DNA of 9,574 nt from an uncultured Erysipelotrichaceae bacterium. Its GTDB lineage: Bacteria; Bacillota_I; Bacilli_A; Erysipelotrichales; Erysipelotrichaceae. The stretch covers positions 1-9,574 of the forward strand of contig CACXEN010000066.1 of NCBI GenBank assembly GCA_902766675.1, given 5' to 3'. The notes beneath the pieces are model-generated. The model searched no databases. It had not been told where the DNA came from and worked only from the letters and a program-made list of their open reading frames with translations. Within the stretch, counting starts at the first letter, position 1. Each line of letters starts with the position of its first letter. Shown piece after piece: positions 1 to 5,704 of the stretch. The position numbers and the translations under genes were made by a program.

Positions 1-94
1 GATTAAGAACAGGGGCACGTCTTGTGTGGGTGTCCGTAAAACGGGTACTACACTAATTCGTGTGTCCACTGTTATGGGTACATTATAGGATTTT
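1..94. other. Left edge; no gene supported
   Basis: The frame starting at base 2 is open from the window edge to a TAG at 86-88, giving 28 codons without recognisable similarity. It could be the tail of an upstream gene or chance. GTGTCC occurs twice (about 31-36 and 62-67) and there is a small CCGT/ACGG hairpin. No convincing promoter is visible for the gene that starts at 95; the in-frame TAG at 86-88 shows that gene does not extend further upstream. Confidence 0.3.
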
Positions 95-1354
95 ATGTTG
101 GATACTTCTGATGAAAGATTAGATGTAGTTGAGGGAGCAAAATATGGGTGCCTGCAGGTGCTAGATGATGGTGCAGAATTTTTGCAAGTTGTTCAAGAGC
201 GTATTTCTAATATAAAGGAAGAAAAAGAGGAGTTTCTTCGAGGAGTGAAAAAGGTAACAAAGATTGAAGAAACAGAGAAACAGATTATCGAACCTAGAGA
301 TGTATATAAACCGGTTGATTTAGCGGTATGTGGTAATCTTTTTAAACTTGATAGTTATGATCAATCTATTAAGGAGTTGCTTAGAAAAAAAGAAATTAAG
401 CATTATAAATGTAGATGTAGAAAATGTGGAAAGATAAGATATTATTCTGAAGAAACATTGCAGACAGAACCTAAGGTTTGTTGCAAGCCCGTATATTGTT
501 CGTCAAGGTTTACTTATTCTATAAAGGCAAATAATGCCAATTATAATAAAAGAAAGAAGTACGAGAATAATGAGGCAGTATGTCTAGTGAATGATAAGGA
601 GGATGTTATTCCAGCAGATGAATATTGTAGTGCTTGGAATGATAAGCGAGAGAAAGAGTTATTCAAACAAGCAGAAAAAGATGCCCAGATTATTGCAGCA
701 ATTCCAAGAAAAAATGCAATAAATTATGATAAAGATTATACAGGATTGATATATGAGTCACTAGAGGTGCTTGAATGTGTAAACGATAAATTGGAGAGTA
801 TCCCAATTCCTTATTATACGCAAAGACATCAAAAGAAATATTACGATATTATTGTTTATAAAGAGTATCGATGCAGATGTTATTTGTGTGGAAAAGAAAA
901 AATGGTGACTTGTGATAAGTTTGGTATCTTTCCACCAACAGGCTATGGTTATAGAGCTTATGATGGATATTGGAGTGCTGTTTCTTGTGAATGCCATAAG
1001 ATATCTTCTTTTCAATGGATTGTAAATGATATTTTAATAAAAAATGGGATCAATTATAGAGTTGAAGTAACGGTTGACGGGGTATATGGAATAGATAATG
1101 AAACTCTTCTGAGATATGACTTTGCAGTTTATAAACAAGGGAAAATTGTTGCATTTATTGAATGTCAAGGTGAGCAGCACTATAAGCCTGTTACTGAATT
1201 TGGTGGAGAGAGAAGGTTTGCTATTCAACAAAGAAATGATGAAGAAAAGCGAAAGTATGCTAAAGAACATGAAATAAAGCTGATTGAAATTTCATATAAG
1301 AATAAAAAATATGAAATAGTAGAATCTATATTACGAAATAACCATATTATTTAG
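95..1354 (+). CDS. Duplicated zinc-ribbon protein with C-terminal PD-(D/E)XK-like endonuclease domain
   Basis: The protein has 419 residues. Seen: two related Cys clusters, C106-x-C108-x2-C111-G-K (later C129, C130, C135) and C260-x-C262-x2-C265-G-K (later C273, C298, C300), each preceded by an aromatic-K/R-C-R pattern, suggesting an internal duplication of a zinc-binding unit. The C-terminus (about 335-419) has L-R-Y-D342-F, then I-E356-C-Q358-G-E-Q-H-Y, then K-L-I-E-I-S-Y. This resembles small phage and mobile-element nucleases of the PD-(D/E)XK group that carry a YDF...IEYDGEQHY-type core; the usual Lys is replaced here by Gln358. Inference: DNA-binding zinc ribbons target a metal-dependent nuclease. 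The start at 95 is the first after an in-frame TAG at 86-88, with only a weak AGGA upstream. It is followed after 36 nt by the next gene on the same strand, so co-transcription is likely. It could be a homing-type or defence nuclease; substrate unknown. Confidence 0.7.
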   Translation: MLDTSDERLDVVEGAKYGCLQVLDDGAEFLQVVQERISNIKEEKEEFLRGVKKVTKIEETEKQIIEPRDVYKPVDLAVCGNLFKLDSYDQSIKELLRKKEIKHYKCRCRKCGKIRYYSEETLQTEPKVCCKPVYCSSRFTYSIKANNANYNKRKKYENNEAVCLVNDKEDVIPADEYCSAWNDKREKELFKQAEKDAQIIAAIPRKNAINYDKDYTGLIYESLEVLECVNDKLESIPIPYYTQRHQKKYYDIIVYKEYRCRCYLCGKEKMVTCDKFGIFPPTGYGYRAYDGYWSAVSCECHKISSFQWIVNDILIKNGINYRVEVTVDGVYGIDNETLLRYDFAVYKQGKIVAFIECQGEQHYKPVTEFGGERRFAIQQRNDEEKRKYAKEHEIKLIEISYKNKKYEIVESILRNNHII

Positions 1355-1390
1355 GTTAACACATATATAAATTTAGGGCGGTGATTGTAA

Positions 1391-2206
1391 ATGAAATATA
1401 TAGATGCAAGAACACAAGATGGCTTAAAACAAGGTGTAATGGAATACTTAAACCTTTCTACAGGTGGATTGATACAGTTATTTGTTTCTGTTTATGAAGA
1501 TACGGAAAGGGAGCCGTGGGAGTGCGTTGAAGATTTTCTTTCTGAACACATTGTAGATGAGAAACTTGAATATATTCAAATGTTTCATTTGTCACGAAGG
1601 CTGAATGGAACTGACTTGAAAGCTAACAACAATCTGGAGAAACTCTTAATAGGGAGTTCTCCGCTGTCTAATTTTTTTAGAAAGTATAAGATAACTTTTG
1701 AATCTGGTGAAGGACACATTAATTTGTATTATAATGGAATACTACAATCTCTTGATAATGAATTTGCGTATAATGATGGCAATGTTTGTTATGTGAAATC
1801 CAGACTTGGATATTTCAAAAATCAAGATTATTGTGTAAATGGGTTTGCATTTCGCTCATATTTAGAGGAAAATCATTATTATTCTTCGTTGGCGAGTTGT
1901 CCTGAATTGGTGGGTAACATCGAAAGGCTTCTCGGAATCCAGGGAATGTGTGCTGATTATTATAGTAATAGCAAATATTATTGCATTGAGTATTTGATAC
2001 CTATGTCGAAGGTGATTTTTGATATGGGGAATCTGCTAGAAACTGACTGTGAAAAGACTGTGGAATTTTTGAAACAGGCAATATTAAGATTGTATGATGA
2101 ATGGCTAGGAAGTAGTTTTATTTGTGATGAGAATCTCGTATTAAGGCTTCCAGATGATGAATGCATTGAGTCAGAGTGGTTTGTGAAAGCAGAAGAATTA
2201 GCATAA
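1391..2206 (+). CDS. Uncharacterised 271-aa protein, partner of the upstream nuclease
   Basis: I do not recognise this protein. It is a soluble, acidic 271-residue product with no signal peptide and no transmembrane stretch. It contains a central region rich in aromatic residues (about 95-200, with several Y-Y pairs and scattered Cys) and a helical C-terminal part (about 205-271). The start is supported by a GGCGGTGA ribosome binding site ending about 7 nt before the ATG. It lies 36 nt after the zinc-ribbon nuclease gene in the same direction with no terminator between, so the two probably form one transcription unit. Inference only: a nuclease partner such as a regulator, immunity protein or sensor. 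It is the last gene before the phosphatase-remnant junction, so it would be right-end cargo of the left-hand element. Confidence 0.75.
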   Translation: MKYIDARTQDGLKQGVMEYLNLSTGGLIQLFVSVYEDTEREPWECVEDFLSEHIVDEKLEYIQMFHLSRRLNGTDLKANNNLEKLLIGSSPLSNFFRKYKITFESGEGHINLYYNGILQSLDNEFAYNDGNVCYVKSRLGYFKNQDYCVNGFAFRSYLEENHYYSSLASCPELVGNIERLLGIQGMCADYYSNSKYYCIEYLIPMSKVIFDMGNLLETDCEKTVEFLKQAILRLYDEWLGSSFICDENLVLRLPDDECIESEWFVKAEELA

Positions 2207-2432
2207 AAAGGCATACCTTTCAGCCCCTTTCGTTAAATAATGCACACCCCATCAGTAGTCTGAACCCCCTTAACTGACTACGATTTGACTACTACACATT
2301 GCTTTGAATTGCACCATTTTGAAGTATTTTGCAAAAAGTATAGTTATAAACAAGAAAAATAAGATGCCCAGAAAAGCCGATAAAACCTTGCAAAACTCGG
2401 CATTACAGGGCATTTTAAGATAGGAGAAAATT
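2207..2432. other. Non-coding stretch with ACTAC repeats and phosphatase-type leader
   Basis: No gene is seen here. A cluster of AGTAGT/GACTAC/ACTACT motifs lies at 2254-2295 in both orientations. From about 2383 to the ATG at 2433 the sequence matches, imperfectly, the leader of the phosphatase gene at the right end of the window (about 9343-9393); the shared core is CTTGCAAAAC followed by GGCATT and a purine-rich AGGAG site. The reading frame on the opposite strand across this stretch has no recognisable protein features and is treated as a shadow. Confidence 0.6.
2254..2295. repeat. GTAGT/ACTAC repeat cluster, left copy
   Basis: AGTAGT at 2254-2259, GACTAC at 2276-2281 and GACTACTAC at 2287-2295 form a short set of direct and inverted copies. 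The cluster ends about 140 nt before the truncated phosphatase start at 2433. A similar cluster ends about 120 nt before the second phosphatase start at 9394. The repeated spacing suggests recombinase or accessory-protein sites at element right ends; this is inference. Confidence 0.45.
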
Positions 2433-2467
2433 ATGATTAGAGTTCTATTCTGCTGCCACGGCACTCC
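2383..2467 (+). repeat. Direct repeat, left copy: phosphatase leader plus first codons
   Basis: This stretch aligns with 9343-9424. Shared elements in order are AAACC(C)TTGCAAAAC, GGCATT, an AGGAG ribosome binding site, and the ATG with the following codons (24 of the first 31 coding bases agree). Similarity stops just after the His-Gly codons. Divergence is too high for a recent identical att duplication, so two separately acquired versions of the same end are more likely. Confidence 0.6.
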
Positions 2468-2477
2468 AGTTTTATGA
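2433..2477 (+). pseudogene. 5' remnant of an LMW protein tyrosine phosphatase gene
   Basis: An ATG with an excellent AGGAG (2422-2426, 6 nt spacing) opens a 14-codon frame, MIRVLFCCHGTPVL, ending at TGA 2475-2477. The first ten residues match the start of low-molecular-weight protein tyrosine phosphatases (typically M-I-K-V-L-F-V-C-H-G-N-I-C-R-S) and the gene start at 9394. The frame loses similarity after His-Gly, inside what should be the phosphate-binding loop. It still has Cys at the nucleophile position. It is best read as the left-hand remnant of a target gene, or an element-borne gene start, cut by integration of the DNA to the right. A functional 14-residue peptide is unlikely. Confidence 0.6.
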
Positions 2478-2717
2478 TAATACATACCTTCGCAGACTGG
2501 GGCAATACAGGGCAGAATAAGGCGGGAAGAACTGAAAATACTACGGTTTCGACTACTAAGGCGCATGAGCGGAATCGGGATAAAGGCAAAGGTGTGGGGA
2601 TGATTCCTTAGTAGTAAGGGACTACTAAGCGAGGGCACACATATAAAACTTTTAACACAACTCCAGCTAAATTGTGAGGAAATCGCAGGTTAGTGGAGTA
2701 TTTTTCTACAAACATAA
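2478..2717. other. Intergenic stretch right of the phosphatase remnant
   Basis: No gene is supported here. Short open stretches exist in two forward frames up to a TAG at about 2608-2610; they could be the tail of a lost gene, but no start or known domain is visible. ACTAC-type motifs at 2540-2560 and a perfect inverted repeat at 2607-2629 mark the probable left boundary of the next element. Base composition is visibly less AT-rich than the genes on either side. Confidence 0.4.
2607..2629. repeat. Perfect inverted repeat CTTAGTAGT / ACTACTAAG; part of a 13-bp direct repeat
   Basis: Nine-base arms CTTAGTAGT (2607-2615) and ACTACTAAG (2621-2629) flank a 5-bp spacer. Another ACTACTAAG lies at 2552-2560. 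The 13-mer TCCTTAGTAGTAA at 2605-2617 recurs exactly at 9220-9232, six bases after the last cargo gene. The geometry, two inverted 9-mers with a short spacer, fits a tyrosine-recombinase core-type site, but no recombinase in the window can be tied to it. Confidence 0.5.
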
Positions 2718-2731
2718 CGAACAATTGTTCG
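2718..2731. promoter_or_regulatory. Perfect 14-bp palindrome matching the Gram-positive LexA (SOS) box
   Basis: CGAACAATTGTTCG fits CGAAC-N4-GTTCG, the Bacillus-type LexA/DinR consensus, with both half-sites intact. It ends 7 nt upstream of the -35 box of the restriction-modification promoter. Inference: LexA represses or modulates the operon and DNA damage releases it. It could instead be an operator of the ribbon-helix-helix protein encoded just downstream. Confidence 0.6.
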
Positions 2732-2738
2732 ATTCTTC

Positions 2739-2767
2739 TTGACTTTTTGTAATGCAAAAAGTATACT
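2739..2767 (+). promoter_or_regulatory. Sigma-A promoter of the restriction-modification operon
   Basis: TTGACT (2739-2744), a 17-bp spacer, and TATACT (2762-2767) each differ by one base from consensus. The predicted start of transcription is near 2774, giving a leader of about 15 nt before the ATG at 2788. The palindrome at 2718-2731 lies immediately upstream. Confidence 0.75.
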
Positions 2768-2787
2768 ACATATATGAGGTGAATTAA

Positions 2788-3009
2788 ATGAGTAATATAG
2801 GTCGACCAAAAGGAAAAAATAATAAGGAATATGTGTATTCGCTGAGAATGGATGAGAGAACTAAAACTAGATTGGAGACATATTGTCGCTTGCTTAATAT
2901 GACTAAGTCGGAAGTAATAAGATTTGCAATTGATAGGTTAAGAGAGGAGAATGACTATGGAGAAAATATGGGATGTAACAATAATGAAAATGGGCTCAAT
3001 TCAGATTGA
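2788..3009 (+). CDS. Ribbon-helix-helix (CopG/Arc-type) DNA-binding regulator
   Basis: The protein has 73 residues. Seen: an N-terminal G-R-P-K-G-K-N-N tract, a short strand Y-V-Y-S-L-R-M (about 16-22), then two helices containing T-K-T-R-L-E-T-Y-C and M-T-K-S-E-V-I-R-F-A-I-D. This is the classic ribbon-helix-helix pattern, in which a dimer inserts a two-stranded sheet into the major groove. The acidic/Asn-rich C-terminus is probably disordered. The ATG has a strong GAGGTGA site 5-6 nt upstream and sits behind a near-consensus promoter. It overlaps the next small gene by 53 nt in another frame. As first gene of the restriction-modification operon, it plausibly acts as a controller delaying endonuclease expression; that role is inferred. 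Confidence 0.85.
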   Translation: MSNIGRPKGKNNKEYVYSLRMDERTKTRLETYCRLLNMTKSEVIRFAIDRLREENDYGENMGCNNNENGLNSD

Positions 3010-3118
3010 AGCGGAGACGGAAGATGAAGCAGTAAAAAAGGCAGAGCATCTTGCATTACTATCAGAAGGTGTAAATTGGGAGGATAGTTGGAATGCAGTC
3101 GATGTGTGTAAAATATAA
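2957..3118 (+). CDS. Small DpnD/PcfM-like protein
   Basis: A 53-residue frame, MEKIWDVTIMKMG..., ends at TAA 3116-3118. The start at 2957 is favoured over an ATG at 2951 because AGGAG (2945-2949) lies 7 nt upstream of the former. The layout V-T-I...I-Q-I-E-A-E-T-E-D-E-A-V-K-K-A resembles small DpnD/PcfM-type proteins of restriction cassettes and mobile elements (a strand, a second strand ending in E-A, then a helix starting D-E-A). Similarity was judged by eye, so family membership is tentative. It overlaps the upstream regulator gene by 53 nt, implying translational coupling, and precedes the endonuclease gene by 71 nt. Its function is unknown. Confidence 0.6.
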   Translation: MEKIWDVTIMKMGSIQIEAETEDEAVKKAEHLALLSEGVNWEDSWNAVDVCKI

Positions 3119-3119
3119 T

Positions 3120-3158
3120 CATTACTTTATTAAAAGAAAGTAATGTGTTACAATAACA
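3120..3158 (+). promoter_or_regulatory. Tandem hairpins between the regulator genes and the endonuclease gene
   Basis: CATTACTTT (3120-3128) pairs perfectly with AAAGTAATG (3137-3145) around an 8-nt loop. A second small hairpin, TGTTA-CAA-TAACA (3146-3158), follows at once. There is no U-run, so this is not a standard terminator. It may be an mRNA processing or attenuation element that lowers endonuclease expression relative to the upstream genes, or an operator for the ribbon-helix-helix protein. Confidence 0.4.
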
Positions 3159-3189
3159 TCGCATAATTTACCTTGGAGGATGAGATGAA

Positions 3190-3843
3190 ATGAAGGTTAT
3201 GGACATAAGTGATTTAAAAAAAGAAGCTAAAATATTTTGTGAATTTATGAAAAAGGAAAATCATTCTTCACTTATTGGAGTGACTGATGGTAAAGCGGTA
3301 GGAACATATGTTGAACACAGATTCCAAGACTATATTTCCAGTAAATATGAAATTGAGATTGGAAGCAGTGCCAAGGGAATTGATCTACCAGGAGCGGAGA
3401 TAGAAACGGATATAAAGGTTACAAGTATTGTTCAGCCACAGAGTAGTTGTCCGTTTAAAAATGCACGTCAGAAGATATTTGGATTAGGATATAACATTTT
3501 AGTCTTTGTTTATGATAAGAAAGATACAGCAAATTCATGTACTTTGGATTTCAAGTATTGTACATTTATTGATAAGTCTAGAACCGCTGATTATACTATT
3601 ACAAAACGATTAAGAGAAATGGTAGATGATGGCGCAAATAAAGAAGATATCATTGGTTTTTTAGTTGATAAAAATGTTCCAGGTGATGATATAGTGTATT
3701 CCGATTTAGCAGACGAAATATTGTGTAATAAACCAGAGCAAGGATATTTAACAATTAGTAATGCTTTACAGTGGAGATTGCAATATGCCAGAGTAATTGC
3801 ATTGGACAATACAGTAAATGGGGTTTTAAATTATGAATGGTAG
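3190..3843 (+). CDS. Type II restriction endonuclease (PD-(D/E)XK fold)
   Basis: The protein has 217 residues. Seen: an early acidic helix with V-E42-H-R-F, then a core S-S-A-K-G-I-D65-L-P-G-A-E-I-E-T-D74-I-K76-V-T-S. This is a good match to a PD-(D/E)XK metal-binding site with D65 and D74-x-K76. Q-P-Q-S-S-C-P-F-K (82-90) and the strand Y-N-I-L-V-F-V-Y-D follow. The length is normal for a homodimeric type II enzyme. The identification is strengthened by the methyltransferase gene that overlaps its last 11 nt. The start at 3190 has GGAGG (3175-3179) at 10-nt spacing; an ATG at 3185 runs into a stop at once. An ATG at 3199 is possible. The recognition sequence cannot be read from sequence alone; it should be the one methylated by the partner. 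The enzyme cuts unmodified incoming DNA in the cytoplasm. Confidence 0.8.
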   Translation: MKVMDISDLKKEAKIFCEFMKKENHSSLIGVTDGKAVGTYVEHRFQDYISSKYEIEIGSSAKGIDLPGAEIETDIKVTSIVQPQSSCPFKNARQKIFGLGYNILVFVYDKKDTANSCTLDFKYCTFIDKSRTADYTITKRLREMVDDGANKEDIIGFLVDKNVPGDDIVYSDLADEILCNKPEQGYLTISNALQWRLQYARVIALDNTVNGVLNYEW

Positions 3844-5359
3844 TGATTTGAAGAAGGAATTTGGTGACTATCAAACCCCAAATCAGTTTGCAGAAACTAT
3901 TTGCAGTTTGCTTTACAATGAACTCAAGTTAAATCCAGAGGTTGTAATAGAACCAACATCTGGTTTGGGTAATTTTATTAAGGCTGCTTTGAATACATTT
4001 ACTACAATAAAAAAAATTGTCGGCGTAGAAATAAATCCAGAGTATTGCGATGAATGCAAAAAGCGTATATCTGATGATAGGTTACATATTGTAAATGATA
4101 ACTTTTTTACATATAAAATAGAGAAATATGTTGGGGAAACGGAAACATTGTTTCTTGGGAATCCGCCTTGGGCGACAAATTCTGAATTGAATTTTAATTT
4201 ACCAGAAAAGGAGAATTTTAAAAGGTTAAGCGGAACTGATGCTATAACAGGTGCAAGTAATTTTGATATATGTGAATATATAATATTAAAATTGATAGAA
4301 AAGTCTGTTAATAAGAATGTTGCTATTGCAATGCTCTGTAAAACATCTGTTGCACGAAACGTATTACTTGAACTTGATAGAAATGATGTATGTGTTGATA
4401 ACCTTAGAATATATAATTTTGATTCTTCAAAGGTTTTTGGGATTAGTGCACCAGCATGTTTATTATACATTAAAATGTCTACATCAAATTCAAAATGTCG
4501 GGAGTGTGAGGTTTATGACATCGAAACCCCAAATACTATTTCTGGAAGAATTTCTTTTCAAAATGGAAAACTGAGTAATTTAGATGATGATGTTTTAGAT
4601 TTAGATGGCGAGAGTGTATTTGAATGGAGACAAGGAGTTAAGCATGATTGTGCGGGGGTAATGGAATTAGAGAAGCAAGGTGAGAACAATTACAAAAATA
4701 AGAATAAAGAGAAAGTTGAATTAGAAGATTTGCTTGTTTTTCCATTAATGAAAAGTAGTTCATTTAAAAAACCGATTATTAATTCGGATTTTACAAAATA
4801 TGTTATTGTTACTCAAAAAAAGGCAAGGGAAGAAACCAATTATATTGAAGCTTTAGCACCAAAAACATGGAAGTATTTATGTGATAGAAAAGATGTATTT
4901 GATTCTAGAAGAAGTAGTATTTACAAAGGTGCTCCAGCATTTAGTATGTTTGGAGTTGGTGATTATTCATATGCAAAATATAAAGTGGGGATTTCTGGTT
5001 TTTATAAGAGACCGTTATTTGCATTACTTTATAATGAGAATAAAATAGAGCATCCGATTATGGTTGATGATACATCATATTTTCTGTCATTTGATAATTA
5101 TTCAGATGCGTATACTTGTATGCTTCTGTTAAATAGTTCAAGAGTACAAAAATTCTTGCTTAGTATATCCTTCCAGGATGCAAAAAGACCGTATACTAAA
5201 AAAGTATTGCAAAGACTTGATTTTAATAAGTGTGTTCATAATATAGCATTTGAAGAGTTAGTAGCTACTGAAAAAGAATTAAAGTTGCGTAAATCTATAA
5301 CAGAGGAGATGTATGCTTCATTTGCAAATTATATAACAGGTTTGAAGAAGGCAATATAA
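3833..5359 (+). CDS. N6-adenine DNA methyltransferase, type II modification enzyme (TaqI-like, gamma class)
   Basis: The protein has 508 residues. Seen in order: F-G-D-Y-Q-T-P (10-16, motif X), V-V-I-E-P-T-S-G-L-G-N-F (37-48, SAM-binding motif I), G-V-E-I-N-P (64-69, motif II), N-D-N-F-F (88-92, motif III), G-N-P-P-W (109-113, catalytic motif IV), and K-N-V-A-I-A-M-L (161-168, motif VI). Motif order X-I-IV at the N-terminus defines gamma-class amino-methyltransferases, and NPPW marks adenine N6 methylation. About residues 250-508 form the target recognition domain. It protects host DNA from the upstream endonuclease. The ATG lies inside the last codons of the endonuclease gene (11-nt overlap) with only a weak G-rich site, so translation is probably coupled. 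Confidence 0.9.
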   Translation: MNGSDLKKEFGDYQTPNQFAETICSLLYNELKLNPEVVIEPTSGLGNFIKAALNTFTTIKKIVGVEINPEYCDECKKRISDDRLHIVNDNFFTYKIEKYVGETETLFLGNPPWATNSELNFNLPEKENFKRLSGTDAITGASNFDICEYIILKLIEKSVNKNVAIAMLCKTSVARNVLLELDRNDVCVDNLRIYNFDSSKVFGISAPACLLYIKMSTSNSKCRECEVYDIETPNTISGRISFQNGKLSNLDDDVLDLDGESVFEWRQGVKHDCAGVMELEKQGENNYKNKNKEKVELEDLLVFPLMKSSSFKKPIINSDFTKYVIVTQKKAREETNYIEALAPKTWKYLCDRKDVFDSRRSSIYKGAPAFSMFGVGDYSYAKYKVGISGFYKRPLFALLYNENKIEHPIMVDDTSYFLSFDNYSDAYTCMLLLNSSRVQKFLLSISFQDAKRPYTKKVLQRLDFNKCVHNIAFEELVATEKELKLRKSITEEMYASFANYITGLKKAI

Positions 5360-5402
5360 TGTGTTTTGGCACTCTGTATGGATAATAAGGTAGGGGGATA
5401 AG

Positions 5403-5490
5403 AATTCTCTGCGTCTATTTCTATATTAGACCGATGGCCCCTTCGTGTGAATTTTCGCAGAATTAAACAGGGGGGATACCCACCAAGGTC
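5403..5490 (+). ncRNA. Candidate pseudoknotted RNA structure
   Basis: Two interleaved stems can be drawn. Stem 1 pairs AATTCTCTGCG (5403-5413, with a 2-nt bulge) with CGCAGAATT (5456-5464). Stem 2 pairs GACC-ga-TGG-CCCC (5429-5441) with GGGG...CCA-a-GGTC (5470-5490). The order 1-2-1'-2' is that of an H-type pseudoknot. It lies downstream of the methyltransferase gene and upstream of the ICE-type gene. Whether it is transcribed is unknown; it might also be a DNA end structure of a mobile element. No known RNA family was recognised. Confidence 0.3.
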
Positions 5491-5626
5491 GGTTTATGTA
5501 AAAATATCCTTAGAATATCATCGCTAAAGCAGATTTTGTTTTGCCGGATAGTACCGAAATCCGCAGGAAAAATGTGTAAAAAACAGTATAAAAATCACAG
5601 TTTTTCTGCGTACATTTTGGCAGAAA

Positions 5627-5632
5627 TATAAT
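5627..5632 (+). promoter_or_regulatory. Candidate -10 box for the 5705 gene
   Basis: A perfect TATAAT lies at 5627-5632, but the base window expected for the -35 box (about 5604-5609, TTCTGC) is poor. An alternative is TTGCAA (5644-5649) with ATATAT (5667-5672) at 17-bp spacing. Either gives a short leader. The nested dyad at 5569-5618 overlaps the first option's -35 region and may bind a regulator. Confidence 0.4.
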
Positions 5633-5668
5633 CCGAATTGTCTTGCAATTCTGTGCCATCAGAGTGAT

Positions 5669-5703
5669 ATATGTACTACCGAAAAAGAAGGGTGGGTACA
5701 TAT
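5669..5703 (+). promoter_or_regulatory. Hairpin enclosing the ribosome binding site of the 5705 gene
   Basis: ATATGTAC (5669-5676) is perfectly complementary to GTACATAT (5696-5703), with an extra ACC/GGT pairing inside. The purine-rich GAAGGGTGG that should bind the ribosome lies in the loop and 3' arm, and the ATG at 5705 follows within two bases. Folding would mask the start, suggesting translational control. Confidence 0.45.
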
Positions 5704-5704
5704 T

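Larger units (their letters stand above)
5360..5704 (+). other. 345-bp non-coding stretch with several dyads
   Basis: No gene is supported. Besides the interleaved stems at 5403-5490 and the promoter/RBS elements listed separately, there is CGGAT/ATCCG around 5555-5573 and a two-part stem, AAAATGT (5569-5575) with ACATTTT (5612-5618) enclosing AAAAAC (5579-5584) with GTTTTT (5600-5605). The second dyad ends just before the -10 box of the next gene, as expected for an operator or leader structure. The reverse-strand frame here lacks coding character. Confidence 0.5.

Noticed and set aside
2478..2610. Possible C-terminal coding remnants in two forward frames (one reading A-L-Q-F-Y-D-N-T-Y-L-R-R-L-G-Q-Y-R-A-E, another ending V-G-M-I-P)
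   Set aside because: The peptides look protein-like, but there is no start, no domain and no independent support, so they were mentioned only as possible remnants.
2270..2638. 122-aa reverse-strand ORF
   Set aside because: It spans the phosphatase remnant and the ACTAC repeats, has low-complexity Ser/Leu/Phe content typical of a shadow frame, and has no ribosome site or known domain.
2330..2765. 13-mer TGCAAAAAGTATA repeated at 2330-2342 and 2753-2765
   Set aside because: It is an exact repeat but A-rich and, at the second site, simply part of the promoter spacer and -10 region; a paired -35 at good spacing is lacking at the first site, so no claim is made.
3913..4470. 185-aa reverse-strand ORF inside the methyltransferase gene
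   Set aside because: The forward frame has all expected methyltransferase motifs; the reverse frame is an antisense shadow.
5510..5701. 63-aa reverse-strand ORF in the 5360-5704 gap
   Set aside because: Its composition (Phe, Ile, Thr rich) reflects the dyads and promoter on the forward strand; no ribosome site upstream of its ATG was seen.
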